A DNA stretch of 64,000 bases from Paucibacter sp. KBW04. Its GTDB lineage: Bacteria > Pseudomonadota > Gammaproteobacteria > Burkholderiales > Burkholderiaceae_C. The notes under the pieces are model-generated. The model did no database searches. It saw only the letters and a list, made by a program, of their open reading frames with translations, and was not told the DNA's origin. The number at the start of each line of letters is the position of its first letter. Positions within the stretch are counted from its first letter, which is position 1. The translations under genes and the position numbers were made by a program. This document shows, piece after piece, positions 16,458 through 27,881 of this stretch. The stretch lies in the NCBI RefSeq assembly GCF_003852425.1, contig NZ_QAJN01000010.1:310724-374723 (forward strand). Direction: 5' to 3'.

Positions 16458-17917
16458 GCGTCCGCAAGGCTCTGCTCTGGTCTTTTGCCGAGCGCTATTT
16501 CAGCCTCGGCATCACGGTGGTCAGCACCATGGTGCTGGCCCGCTTGCTCACGCCGGCCCAGGTAGGCGTGTTCTCGGTGTGCGCGGCCTTCACCGCGATT
16601 GCCGGCATCTTGCGCGACTTCGGCGTCAGCGAATTCCTGATCCAGGAGAAGGAGCTGACGCAGGACAAAATCAAGGCCGCCTTTGGCATCGCCATCGTCG
16701 TGGCCTGGTCGATTGGCCTGATTGTTTTTTGCTCCCGCTCCTTTGTTGCCAGCTACTTCGCCGAGCCCGGCGTGGCCAAGGTCTTGGCGGTGATGAGCCT
16801 GAACTTCTTCATCCTGCCCTTTGCTTCGCCGGCCTTCGCCCTGCTCAATCGCGAGATGGCGTTTCGCAAAATCTTCATCGTCCAGACCGTGGCCAACACG
16901 GTGCAGACGGTATCGGCCATCACCCTGGCGCTGAACGGCTTCAGCTATATGAGCCTGGCCTGGGCACCGGTGATCAGCATCGCTTGCCAGACCCTGCTGC
17001 TGAGCTATTTGCGGCCGCGCGATTCCTTTTTATGGCCCAGCTTGAAGAACGCCCGCAGCGTGCTAGGCTTTGGCTCCATGTTCGTCAGCTCGCGCGTCAT
17101 CGAGACCCTGACCAACAACACCCACGAATTCTTCATCGCCAAGCAATTCGGTTTTGCCTCGGTCGGCATCTTCAGCAAGGCCGCCGGCCTGATGGATTTG
17201 TTTCACCACAATGTGGCCTCGGCCATCATGCGGGTGGCCACGCCCGCTTTCGCCAAGGACCACCGCGCCGGCAACTCCCTGGTCGAGTCCTATTCGCGCG
17301 GCACGGCCATCCTGACCTCCCTGTCCTGGCCCTTCTTCGGTTTTGTGGCGATTGCCTCCGGCCCCATCATTCGCGTTTTGTTCGGACCCAAATGGGATGC
17401 GGCGGCCGGCGTGGCCACCATACTGGCCGTCACCATCATGCCCAATGCGATGATGAATCTGGCGCCCAATCTGCTGGCCGCCACCGGCAATATCAAACGC
17501 CGGCTCAAGGTCACCTTGGTCTACGCGCCCATCCACATCGTCTTGATCGCCCTGGCTTCGACCATCAGCCTCAAGGCCATGGCGGCGGTGTTTGGCCTCA
17601 GCAATGCCATCATGGTGTTCTTGTATCTGCGCCAAGTCAGCACGATTTTGCAGACCCGCATCCGCGACATCCTGCGCCCCTGCCTGGCCAGCTTGTGGGT
17701 GGCCCTGGCCTCGATAGGCATGCAGGCCCTGGCCTTTGAGGCTTGCTTGCTGCTGGACCTGCCCAGCCTGATCAGCCTGATCGCGACCGGCGTTGCCGCC
17801 GTGCTGGGCTGGGTGGCTTGCGCCCGGCTGATCAATCATCCGGCTTATGCCGAAGTCAGCCGCTTGGTGGTGGATGCCTGGAACAAGAGACAAGCTCGCA
17901 AAAAAGCAATGCCATGA
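16454..17917 (+). CDS. Wzx-type oligosaccharide flippase (MOP superfamily)
   Basis: 487 aa, with roughly 12-14 hydrophobic helices across the whole length. The N-terminus MSVRKALLWSFAERYFSLGI and the block VLARLLTPAQVGVFSVCAAF, GILRDFGVSEFLIQE are typical of polysaccharide-transport (RfbX/Wzx) proteins. It flips undecaprenyl-linked repeat units to the periplasm, where the Wzy-like O-ligase encoded at 25357-26649 could polymerise or ligate them. It has ATGA overlaps on both sides. Confidence 0.87.
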   Translation: MSVRKALLWSFAERYFSLGITVVSTMVLARLLTPAQVGVFSVCAAFTAIAGILRDFGVSEFLIQEKELTQDKIKAAFGIAIVVAWSIGLIVFCSRSFVASYFAEPGVAKVLAVMSLNFFILPFASPAFALLNREMAFRKIFIVQTVANTVQTVSAITLALNGFSYMSLAWAPVISIACQTLLLSYLRPRDSFLWPSLKNARSVLGFGSMFVSSRVIETLTNNTHEFFIAKQFGFASVGIFSKAAGLMDLFHHNVASAIMRVATPAFAKDHRAGNSLVESYSRGTAILTSLSWPFFGFVAIASGPIIRVLFGPKWDAAAGVATILAVTIMPNAMMNLAPNLLAATGNIKRRLKVTLVYAPIHIVLIALASTISLKAMAAVFGLSNAIMVFLYLRQVSTILQTRIRDILRPCLASLWVALASIGMQALAFEACLLLDLPSLISLIATGVAAVLGWVACARLINHPAYAEVSRLVVDAWNKRQARKKAMP

Positions 17918-19197
17918 AGATTGGAATCGTCACCACCTGGTTTGAGCGCGGCGCCGCCTACGTCTCGCGCCAGTACCGCGATGTGCTGGTCAAGGAACAC
18001 GAGGTCTTCATCTACGCCCGCGGTGGCGAGTCCTATGCCCAGGGCGACCCGAACTGGGACACGCCCGAAGTCACCTGGGGCCGCCAGCTGCCGTCCAAGG
18101 TTCCGACCGAGATGTGCTTGAGGGACTTCGAGCAATGGATCCGCACCAACGCGATCGAATTACTGATCTTCAACGAACAATGGTGGTGGCCGGCCGTGGC
18201 CCATGCCAATGCGCTGGGCGTGATCACCTGCGCCTATATCGACTATTACACCGAGACCACGGTGCCCTTCTTCGGCCTCTACGACCGGCTGATCTGCAAT
18301 ACCCAGCGCCACCTGAGCGCCTTTGACTGGCACCCCGGCGCCGTCTTCGTGCCCTGGGGCACGGACATCTCGGTCTTCAAGCCGCAAGCCCGGCCCGCTT
18401 CAGCGAACAGCCAAGAGATCGTCTTCTTCCACTCGGCCGGCATCAGCCCCGGCCGCAAGGGCACGGACCTGCTCTTGAGCGCTTTTGCCCAGGTCAGCGG
18501 CCCGGCCAAGCTGCTGGTCCACATCCAGCGCGAGCTCAAGAAAGCCCTGCCCGAGCAGGCCGCCTTGATTGATCGGTTGCGCGCCGAGGGCCGCTTGCTG
18601 ACCGAGGAGCGCACCGTCACTGCGCCCGGCCTCTTCCATCTGGGCGATGTCTACGTCTACCCCACCCGGCTGGAAGGCATAGGCCTGACCATCATGGAAG
18701 CGGCGGCCTGCGGCCTGCCCGTCATCGTCACCGATGCGCCGCCCATGAATGAGTTCATCCGGCATGAGCAGAACGGCCGCCTGGTCAAGGTGGCCAAGCA
18801 GATCGCGCGGGCCGATGGCTATCTCTGGCCCCAGGCCATTGTGGACGTCGCCAGTCTGCGGGACGCCTTGCAATGGTATGTCGACCACCCCGAGCAGCTC
18901 AGCGCGTGCAAGGCCCAGGCCCGCAGCCACGCCAAACAGCATTTCGATTGGCAGCGCGCCGGCGAGAGCCTGCTGCAAGCCCTGACCACAGCCAAAAAGC
19001 AGCCGGCCGCCGATGCCAGCGCACTGCAAGCCCGCATCGCCGAGTACACCGAACAACAGCGCCTGCAGAACCGCATCAGCCGCGATCTATGGCTGCGCAT
19101 GTGGCTGAGCTATCGCATGCCTGGCCTGCTGGCCTTGCTGAAAAGCGTTCGGAATCTATTGACGGGCAAGCCCTCCAAGAAAGCAGCTGCAGCATGA
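17914..19197 (+). CDS. GT-B glycosyltransferase, family 1/4-like
   Basis: 427 aa from the ATG at 17914 overlapping the flippase stop. The N-terminal MKIGIVTTWFERGAAYVSRQY is a Rossmann start. The C-terminal half contains VYVYPTRLEGIGLTIMEAAACGLPVIVTDAPPMNEF, the E-x7-E-like nucleotide-sugar motif of retaining GT-B enzymes. After residue 370 a helical basic tail suggests membrane association. It is followed directly, by overlap, by the UDP-GlcNAc epimerase. Confidence 0.84.
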   Translation: MKIGIVTTWFERGAAYVSRQYRDVLVKEHEVFIYARGGESYAQGDPNWDTPEVTWGRQLPSKVPTEMCLRDFEQWIRTNAIELLIFNEQWWWPAVAHANALGVITCAYIDYYTETTVPFFGLYDRLICNTQRHLSAFDWHPGAVFVPWGTDISVFKPQARPASANSQEIVFFHSAGISPGRKGTDLLLSAFAQVSGPAKLLVHIQRELKKALPEQAALIDRLRAEGRLLTEERTVTAPGLFHLGDVYVYPTRLEGIGLTIMEAAACGLPVIVTDAPPMNEFIRHEQNGRLVKVAKQIARADGYLWPQAIVDVASLRDALQWYVDHPEQLSACKAQARSHAKQHFDWQRAGESLLQALTTAKKQPAADASALQARIAEYTEQQRLQNRISRDLWLRMWLSYRMPGLLALLKSVRNLLTGKPSKKAAAA

Positions 19198-20339
19198 GCA
19201 AACTCAAAGTCCTGGCCATCTTCGGCACCCGCCCCGAGGCCATCAAGATGGCGCCGGTGGTGCTGGAGTTGCAGCGCCACCCGGCGCAGTTTGAGGTGCA
19301 GACCTGCGTCACGGCCCAACACCGCCAGATGCTGGATCAGGCCTTGTTGCATTTCAACCTGCGGCCCGACTTCGATCTGGACATCATGCAGGCCGGCCAA
19401 GACCTCTTCGACGTCACCTCGCGCTGCCTGCTGGGCTTGCGCGCCGTGCTGCGCCAAGCCAAACCCGATATCTGCCTGGTGCATGGCGATACGACAACCA
19501 GTTTTGCTGCGGCCCTGGCGGCCTTTTACGAGCAGATTCAGGTCGGCCATGTGGAGGCGGGCCTGCGCACGTATGAGCGCTACTCGCCCTTCCCGGAGGA
19601 GCTGAACCGCAGCCTCACCGGCCGTCTGGCCAGCCTGCACTTCGCCCCCACGGCCAGCAGCCGGGACAATCTGCTGCGTGAAGGCATTCCCGCCGCCAAC
19701 ATCTTTGTGACCGGCAACACCGTTATCGACGCCTTGCTGTGGACCGTGGCGCGTTTCCAGAACCAGCCCGAAGTGCGCGAACACCTGCATCAGCAGGTGG
19801 TTCAAAATGGCTACACGGTGGGCAAGCGGCCTTTTGTGCTGATCACCGGCCACCGCCGTGAGAACTTTGGCGAGGGCTTCAAGAACGTCTGCCAGGCCTT
19901 GCTGCAAATTGCCCGCGAGCGCCCCGACATCGATCTGGTCTACCCCCTGCATCTCAACCCCAATGTGAAATTGGTGGTGGAGGAAATGACGGCGGGCCAG
20001 GCCAATATCCACCTGATCCCGCCGCTGGAGTACGAGAGTTTTGCCTATCTGATGCTGCAGTCCACCCTGATCCTGACCGACAGCGGCGGCATCCAGGAAG
20101 AAGGCCCCAGCCTGGGCAAGCCGGTGCTGGTGATGCGGGATGTGACCGAAAGGCCCGAGGCCGTGGTCGCAGGCTCGGTGCGCCTGGTGGGCACCTCCGC
20201 CGAGAAAATCGTCGCCCATGTGCTGGAGTTGCTCAACGAGCCCCGGGCCTACCAAGCCATGAGCCAGGCCAAGAATCCCTATGGCGACGGCACGGCCGCG
20301 CGTCAAATCGTCGAGATCTTGGGCCGACTCAAGCCCTGA
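19194..20339 (+). CDS. wecB: UDP-N-acetylglucosamine 2-epimerase (non-hydrolysing)
   Basis: 381 aa, full length for WecB. It interconverts UDP-GlcNAc and UDP-ManNAc. The N-terminal IFGTRPEAIKMAPVVLEL, the middle VHGDTTTSFAAALAAFY, HVEAGLRTYERYSPFPEELNR, the ITGHRRENFGEGF block and LTDSGGIQEEGPSLGKPVLV are all diagnostic. It starts at the ATG overlapping the glycosyltransferase stop. It indicates ManNAc or a derivative such as ManNAcA in the polymer, though no UDP-ManNAc dehydrogenase is visible in this window. Confidence 0.94.
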   Translation: MSKLKVLAIFGTRPEAIKMAPVVLELQRHPAQFEVQTCVTAQHRQMLDQALLHFNLRPDFDLDIMQAGQDLFDVTSRCLLGLRAVLRQAKPDICLVHGDTTTSFAAALAAFYEQIQVGHVEAGLRTYERYSPFPEELNRSLTGRLASLHFAPTASSRDNLLREGIPAANIFVTGNTVIDALLWTVARFQNQPEVREHLHQQVVQNGYTVGKRPFVLITGHRRENFGEGFKNVCQALLQIARERPDIDLVYPLHLNPNVKLVVEEMTAGQANIHLIPPLEYESFAYLMLQSTLILTDSGGIQEEGPSLGKPVLVMRDVTERPEAVVAGSVRLVGTSAEKIVAHVLELLNEPRAYQAMSQAKNPYGDGTAARQIVEILGRLKP

Positions 20340-22554
<2,215 letters not shown>

Positions 22555-22577
22555 GATACTTGACTGAAACCCTGGGC

Positions 22578-22600
22578 TTAGCCCCCGTAAACAGAGGGCG
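22578..22600. repeat. G/C-run inverted repeat (box 2), GT/asparagine-synthase intergenic region
   Basis: TTAGCCCCCG and GAGGGCG flank a TAAACA spacer. CTTAGCCCCCG here (22577-22587, plus) is identical over 11 nt to the box upstream of the core exopolysaccharide unit (43252-43242, minus). It stands 114 nt before the asparagine-synthase-type gene in the same relative orientation. Confidence 0.45.
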
Positions 22601-22713
22601 GCGCGGGTTCCATGGGCCCATATCCTGGCCACGCCCATCGGGTATATTCGCTCGGCATTTCCGATACTGCCTTGCCTGTGTAAACACTCCCCAGTTTTAG
22701 ATAAAGACCGCAA

Positions 22714-24381
22714 ATGACCGCCCTCTCCCGCACCTTGTTGACCGGCAGCCCTCGTTTCAGCGCAGCGCAACTGGCACAGATGCAGGACGCCTTGGGCACG
22801 GAGGCTGCTTGGCGGCAGGCGTTTGCGAAGGGCGAACCCGCCCAGGCCTTGGCGGGCATACAGGGCAGCTTCGCCCTTGGCCTGGATTTGGAAGATGGGC
22901 AGACCGTGCTGGCGGTGGACCGTTTTTCCATCGAAACCCTGTGCTACCGAGTGGTGGGCAATGAGCTGCGCTTTGCCAGCCGGGCCGATGAGTTGGCGGA
23001 CGGTACGACCATAGACCCGCAGGCGATTTACGACTACCTCTACTTCCACGTCATCCCGGCACCGCGCACCATCTTTAAGGATGTGTTCCGTCTGCCGGCT
23101 GGCCATTTCGCTGTCTTCTCTGCAGGCAAGCTGAGCGTTCAGCCCTATTGGACCGCGGACTTCCAGCCCCTCAGCAAGCCGGACTTTACGACGCTCAAGA
23201 CCGAATTCCTGCAGACCCTGGCGGACTCGGTGCAGTCTCAACTCGACGGCAGCAAGGCGGCCTGCTTTTTGAGTGGCGGTACCGACAGCTCCACCATCGC
23301 CGGCATGCTCAGCCGCGTTAGCGGTCAAAAACCTGCCAGCTATTCCATCGGCTTTGAAGCCGAGGGCTATGACGAGATGGAATACGCCCGCCTGGCAGCC
23401 AAGCATTTCAATACCGAGCATCACGAATACTATGTGACGCCTCAAGACCTGGTGCAGAGCATCCCCCTGGTGGCCGGTTTCTACGATCAGCCCTTTGGCA
23501 ACTCCTCCGCCCTGCCCGCCTACTACTGCGCCAAGATGGCCAAGCAGGATGGGGTCACGAAAATTTTGGCGGGTGACGGTGGCGACGAGCTCTTCGGTGG
23601 CAATACCCGTTATGCCAAGCAAAAAGTCTTTGGCGTCTACGAAGACATCCCTGGCGGCCTGCGCTCGGCCCTGGTCGATCCCCTGCTGCTGAACGGTGTG
23701 GCCGAAGCCACACCGCTGCTGCGCAAGGCCAGCAGCTATGTGCGCCAGGCCAAGGTGCCCATGCCCGAGCGCCTGCAGACCTACAACCTGCTGGAGCGCC
23801 TGGGCGTCGCCGAGGTGCTGTCGCCCGCCCTTCTGGCCCAGGTCAACCAAGCCGGGCCGCAGGCCCAGCAAGCGCAAGTCTGGGCCGCGCCCAAGGCCAC
23901 CCATTTGGTGGACCGCATGCTGGCATTTGACTGGCGCTACACCTTGGCCGAGGCCGATCTGCCCAAGGTGCGTGGCACCACGCAGTTAGCGGGCTTGAAC
24001 GTGGGTTTCCCCATGCTGGATGAGCGCATGCTGGCCATTGCACTGAAGCTGCCAGGCGACTACAAGCTCAAGGGCCTGAAGCTGCGCTGGTTCTTCAAAG
24101 AGGCGCTGCGCGGCTTCTTGCCAGACGAGATCATCACCAAAAAGAAGCAGGGCTTTGGCCTGCCCTTCGGCGTCTGGGCCACCCGCCATGCGGACCTCAA
24201 GGCCTTGGCCGCCGCCTCGCTGGAAAGCCTGGTCTCACGCGGCCTGGTTAACCAGCGCTTTGTGCGCCAGCTGCTGGATCAGCGCCTGGCCGAACACCCC
24301 GGCTACTACGGCGAGATGTTGTGGATCTTGATGATGCTGGAGCAGTGGCTGCAAAAGCACGCGCCCGGCTACAAGATCTAA
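22714..24381 (+). CDS. Asparagine-synthase-like amidotransferase lacking the glutaminase Cys
   Basis: 555 aa. The C-terminal synthetase domain is intact: ACFLSGGTDSSTIAGML (PP-loop, residues 187-193), YSIGFEAEGYDEMEYARLAA, and ILAGDGGDELFGGNTRY. The N-terminal glutamine-hydrolase domain is shortened to about 140 residues and begins MTALSRTLLTG without the Cys2 of MCGI; the remnant DRFSIETLCYR and FASRADEL are recognisable. It may use free ammonia or another nucleophile, or transfer an amine onto a sugar uronate. Its 3' end overlaps the convergent deacetylase by 4 nt. It is distinct from amidotransferase 1 at 29059. Confidence 0.8.
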   Translation: MTALSRTLLTGSPRFSAAQLAQMQDALGTEAAWRQAFAKGEPAQALAGIQGSFALGLDLEDGQTVLAVDRFSIETLCYRVVGNELRFASRADELADGTTIDPQAIYDYLYFHVIPAPRTIFKDVFRLPAGHFAVFSAGKLSVQPYWTADFQPLSKPDFTTLKTEFLQTLADSVQSQLDGSKAACFLSGGTDSSTIAGMLSRVSGQKPASYSIGFEAEGYDEMEYARLAAKHFNTEHHEYYVTPQDLVQSIPLVAGFYDQPFGNSSALPAYYCAKMAKQDGVTKILAGDGGDELFGGNTRYAKQKVFGVYEDIPGGLRSALVDPLLLNGVAEATPLLRKASSYVRQAKVPMPERLQTYNLLERLGVAEVLSPALLAQVNQAGPQAQQAQVWAAPKATHLVDRMLAFDWRYTLAEADLPKVRGTTQLAGLNVGFPMLDERMLAIALKLPGDYKLKGLKLRWFFKEALRGFLPDEIITKKKQGFGLPFGVWATRHADLKALAAASLESLVSRGLVNQRFVRQLLDQRLAEHPGYYGEMLWILMMLEQWLQKHAPGYKI

Positions 24382-25319
24382 GCGATCAAATTGCGCATCA
24401 GGCGCAGGCCAAAAGCGCTCTTGGATGCGTCCCAGGGCGTGAAGCGCTGCAGCTGCAGCGGGTCGGCGCCGGGGCCGGATGCCCCCCAGGCGGTGGACAC
24501 GGCGGTCTTGAAGCCCAGCTCGCGCACCATGGCCACATGCTCGGGCGCGTAGTCCCGGCCGGGCTTGCCGTTAGGGTAAGCAAACAGCGTGCATTCCTGG
24601 CCCAGCAAATCCTCCAGATAGCGCTTGCTGCTGAGAATTTCCTCGCGGGCCGAGTCGGGCGCCGTCTTGGCCAGGATGGGGTGTGAGACGGTGTGAGCGC
24701 CGATCTGCATGCCGGCCTCGAACAAGTGGCGCACGCCGTCCGGGCCCATCATCAATTGTTCGTTCAAGACCGCGCCGCTGCGGGCCAACAAGTCTTGGGT
24801 CGCAGCCAAGCGTTGGTCTAGTGGCAAGTACTTGATCTTGCCGATGATGGCCTCGATGGCCGCGCGACGGGAGGCGGCGTCACTCAAATGAAAGCAGCCG
24901 TGCTCGCCAAAATCCAGCTCGGCCTGGCGGCAATGGCGCACCGACTCGATCACCGTGTCATTCCACATGCGCCCGCCCTGCAAGAAACCGGTGGCGATGA
25001 AGAAGGTGGCGGGCAGGCCGTGCTTTTGCAGAATCGGCAAGGCAATCTGGGCGTTGTCGGCATAGCCATCATCGAAGGTGATGCAGCAGGCGCGCGTGGG
25101 CAGGCGGCCTTCGGCCAATAATTGCCCAGCCTGATCCAGGGGCAAGACCTGGAACCAGGCTTTCAGCCAAGTGCAGATCTCATCAAAGCGCCGAGCATGG
25201 ACCTCGTCGGGAAATATCTCGTCCGGCTGCGGCAGCACCCGGTGAAAGATCAGAATCGACAAACGACCACGAGCGGCGGTGGCCGAAAGCAGCTTGAACC
25301 CCAGACGCATGAAATCCAT
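24378..25319 (-). CDS. Polysaccharide deacetylase family protein
   Basis: 313 aa, a NodB-homology carbohydrate esterase (CE4). The motif CCITFDDGYADNAQIAL holds the catalytic and metal Asp pair, GAHTVSHPIL the metal His residues, and TLFAYPNGKPGRDY the conserved later motif. ILIFHRVLP near the N-terminus is common to the exosortase/EPS type. There is no signal peptide, so it could be cytoplasmic or membrane-peripheral. It is the last gene of the 15-gene minus-strand unit, 37 nt after the O-ligase. Confidence 0.85.
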   Translation of the reverse strand: MDFMRLGFKLLSATAARGRLSILIFHRVLPQPDEIFPDEVHARRFDEICTWLKAWFQVLPLDQAGQLLAEGRLPTRACCITFDDGYADNAQIALPILQKHGLPATFFIATGFLQGGRMWNDTVIESVRHCRQAELDFGEHGCFHLSDAASRRAAIEAIIGKIKYLPLDQRLAATQDLLARSGAVLNEQLMMGPDGVRHLFEAGMQIGAHTVSHPILAKTAPDSAREEILSSKRYLEDLLGQECTLFAYPNGKPGRDYAPEHVAMVRELGFKTAVSTAWGASGPGADPLQLQRFTPWDASKSAFGLRLMRNLIA

Positions 25320-25356
25320 TGGCGAGCGAGAAAAGTTTTTTGTGGAGAGGAATCGC

Positions 25357-26649
25357 TCAGGCCGGCTTTCGCAGGCGGCTGAGATCCAGGCCTGGCTTGG
25401 GCGCGGTGGGCGGTGGCTCCTTGACCTTGCCGTCCATCAAACGGCAGGCCAGCACCACCAGAATCATGATGTTGTAGGGCAAGTCGTAATAGGACAGGCT
25501 CAGGAATGCACCGCCGACCAGATAGCCCACCAGACTCACCTGGCACATGGCGCCCAGGTCCGAGAACCACTGGGTCTCGGGCTTTTTGCGCCCCTCCCGG
25601 TACAGCCGCCCGGCCGAGCGCCAGACGAAGAACCAGAGCAATAAAAAGATGAACAAGCCCACAAAGCCATGTTCACCCAAGACCATGAAATAGATGCTGT
25701 GGGCCGCATGCACATCCAGCGGGTCGGGGGCATAGAGCGCAAACAGCGTCCCTGCGCTGACCATAAAGCCACCACCAAAGAAGTTGTGCGAGGCCAGATT
25801 GAAAGCCATCCACCAGGCATTGATGCGGCCACCGGCCGAGGTGTCCTGTTCATAGGTTTTGATGGTGGACATGCGTTCGGTCCAGCTGTCCGGCATGAAG
25901 GCGATCAGGGCGATGCCCAAGACCAAGAGCACCAGGCCCATCTGCGCCTTGTTCTTGCCCCGCCACCACAGCAACAAGGTCATCGCCGCAATCGCCAGCA
26001 AAGCAACGCGCGACTGGCTGCCCAGGGCCGAGGCCGCGCACAAAAGCATGGAGATACCCAGGCCGCGGCGTATCCATTTATTGTCTGAATTGAGCTGCAG
26101 AAAACGCATCAAAGGGATGGTCATCACCAAGGCCAGGGCGACCTCGTTATTGCCCTCGATATAGCTGCCCTCGGGGCCCCAGACGCGGTAACTGCCGCCG
26201 GTGGCAAAGGTGAACAAGCCGCCCTTGACGCCGTAAAAACCCAGCGAGCCCACCAGCACCCAGGCCAGGGTGAAGATGTGCTGGCGGGTGTAGAGCACGG
26301 CCAAGGCCACCAGAATCATGAAGTCGATCTTCATCACCCGCACCCAAAGATCAAAGCTGCGGTCAAAGAAGAAGGAAAAGGGCAAGGTGATGCACATCCA
26401 CAGCATGAACACCATCAGAACCCCGGTCTCACGCGAGACGAAGTAATGGATCTTGTCCTTGGTAGCGAAGATGCCAATCAGGGTCGAGCCGGCCATGGCT
26501 GCAGCCACCGGCAGCGAATTGAGCACCCAGCTATAGGTGTGCGGGTTCATGATGCTGACCCAGGTCCAGCCCATGATGCCTATCCAGGGCTGGCGCAAGG
26601 CCTTGATCATCAGCCACAGCAGCACCCCGCCCAGAATCAGGTCACGCAT
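25357..26649 (-). CDS. Putative O-glycosylation ligase / Wzy-like, exosortase A system-associated
   Basis: 430 aa, a polytopic inner-membrane protein of about 10-12 segments. The N-terminal MRDLILGGVLLWLMIKALRQ, then GIMGWTWVSIMNPH, are characteristic of the exosortase-associated O-antigen-ligase family. The large periplasmic loop contains ARGGRINAWWMAF-like sequence (here TSAGGRINAWWMAFNLA) and NNEVALALVMTIPL. It polymerises the repeat units or links glycan to protein; which of these is unresolved. It overlaps the preceding glycosyltransferase by 8 nt. Confidence 0.88.
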   Translation of the reverse strand: MRDLILGGVLLWLMIKALRQPWIGIMGWTWVSIMNPHTYSWVLNSLPVAAAMAGSTLIGIFATKDKIHYFVSRETGVLMVFMLWMCITLPFSFFFDRSFDLWVRVMKIDFMILVALAVLYTRQHIFTLAWVLVGSLGFYGVKGGLFTFATGGSYRVWGPEGSYIEGNNEVALALVMTIPLMRFLQLNSDNKWIRRGLGISMLLCAASALGSQSRVALLAIAAMTLLLWWRGKNKAQMGLVLLVLGIALIAFMPDSWTERMSTIKTYEQDTSAGGRINAWWMAFNLASHNFFGGGFMVSAGTLFALYAPDPLDVHAAHSIYFMVLGEHGFVGLFIFLLLWFFVWRSAGRLYREGRKKPETQWFSDLGAMCQVSLVGYLVGGAFLSLSYYDLPYNIMILVVLACRLMDGKVKEPPPTAPKPGLDLSRLRKPA

Positions 26650-27871
26650 CAGGCCCCCTACCCTGCGTCTTGGCCCCGCTCAGCCGATTGAACAAGTCCA
26701 GCTGCGCCTGGGTGGTGGCGGCCCAGCTGAAGCCTTCGGCGAAACGGCGCACCGCAGCGCGATCGGGCATGGCGGCCAAGAGTTGCGCCAGCTCATGCGC
26801 GAAAGCCAGGCCAGTGCGTTCTTTAACCAAGCGACCGGCCACCGGGTCCGACACCACCTCGGGCGTGCCCCAGATATCGGTGGCGACCACGGGCGTGCCG
26901 CAGGCCATGGACTCTAGCAAGACATTCGCCCAGCCTTCGCGACTGGAGGCCAGGATGAAGATTTCGGCCGCGCTATACCAGCGATACAGCTCGGCATTGG
27001 GCTGGGCACCCGGCATGCTCAAGTGCTGGGCCACGCCCAGCCTCTCGGCCAGTTCCTGCAGATTCTTGCGCTCCGGCCCCTCGCCCACGATCACCAGCCT
27101 TGCATTGGGAAATCGCGGCAGCAGATGGGCCAGGGCCTCGATGGCCAGATGGTGGCCTTTGCGTTCAATCAGATAGCCGACCGACATCAGCAGAGGCGAG
27201 CCCTGCAAGCCCAGCTCCTCACGGACCTGAGCCGGCGGCGCGGGCCGGAAGCGCTGCAGATCCACGCCGTTGCGCATCACATGCAGGCGCTCCTCCGGGA
27301 TGTTCCAGCCGCGCAGCACATCGACCAGGGCCGAACACACGCCGATAGAGCCCTGCGCCCTGCGCGCCGCCCACTGCATCATCTTGCGCGGCAAGCTGTA
27401 CTGGGGGATCAGGTTCAGATCGGTACCGCGAGCGGTGATGGTGAGCGGCTTCTTGAAATGCCGGGCCAGCATGGCGGCGGCAACGCCATCGGGGTAGTAG
27501 TAATGGGCGTCAATGACGTCGAAGTCGAAGCCCTCGTCCAGCAATTGCTGCACCGCCGCCTTGGCGCCCAGGAAGAGCCCCAGGGGTGCCAGATTCATGC
27601 CTATCTTGGGCAGCAGGCCGTAGCGAGGATGTAAGACCTCGATGCCGTTGCGATGCTCGCGCGCGGGGGTCTTGGCCATCAGGGCGTACTCGCCCCAGCG
27701 GCCGTCGGTGGAGGGGAACCAGGGCACGGGCGCCACCACGCGGGATTCGATTTGCCCGCTGGCGATCAACTCGCGCAAACGGGTTTCGACAAAGATGCCA
27801 TGGCCCGGACGCACGCTGCTGGGATAGAGCGTGGAAAAGGTCAGGACACGCAGTTTTCGGGGCTCGGTCAC
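26642..27871 (-). CDS. Glycosyltransferase, exosortase A system-associated (GT4-like)
   Basis: 409 aa from a GTG at 27871, 10 nt after the upstream stop; the open frame continues 21 codons into the previous gene. It has LRVLTFSTLYPSSVRPGHG at the N-terminus, ITARGTDLNLIP, MSVGYLIERKGHHLAIEAL, and AEIFILASSREGWANVLLESMACG (E-x7-E). This combination matches the GT-B enzyme commonly found beside the exosortase-associated O-ligase. It acts at the cytoplasmic face on the lipid-linked glycan. Confidence 0.86.
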   Translation of the reverse strand: MTEPRKLRVLTFSTLYPSSVRPGHGIFVETRLRELIASGQIESRVVAPVPWFPSTDGRWGEYALMAKTPAREHRNGIEVLHPRYGLLPKIGMNLAPLGLFLGAKAAVQQLLDEGFDFDVIDAHYYYPDGVAAAMLARHFKKPLTITARGTDLNLIPQYSLPRKMMQWAARRAQGSIGVCSALVDVLRGWNIPEERLHVMRNGVDLQRFRPAPPAQVREELGLQGSPLLMSVGYLIERKGHHLAIEALAHLLPRFPNARLVIVGEGPERKNLQELAERLGVAQHLSMPGAQPNAELYRWYSAAEIFILASSREGWANVLLESMACGTPVVATDIWGTPEVVSDPVAGRLVKERTGLAFAHELAQLLAAMPDRAAVRRFAEGFSWAATTQAQLDLFNRLSGAKTQGRGPDA

Positions 27872-27881
27872 GGCAGCAGGC

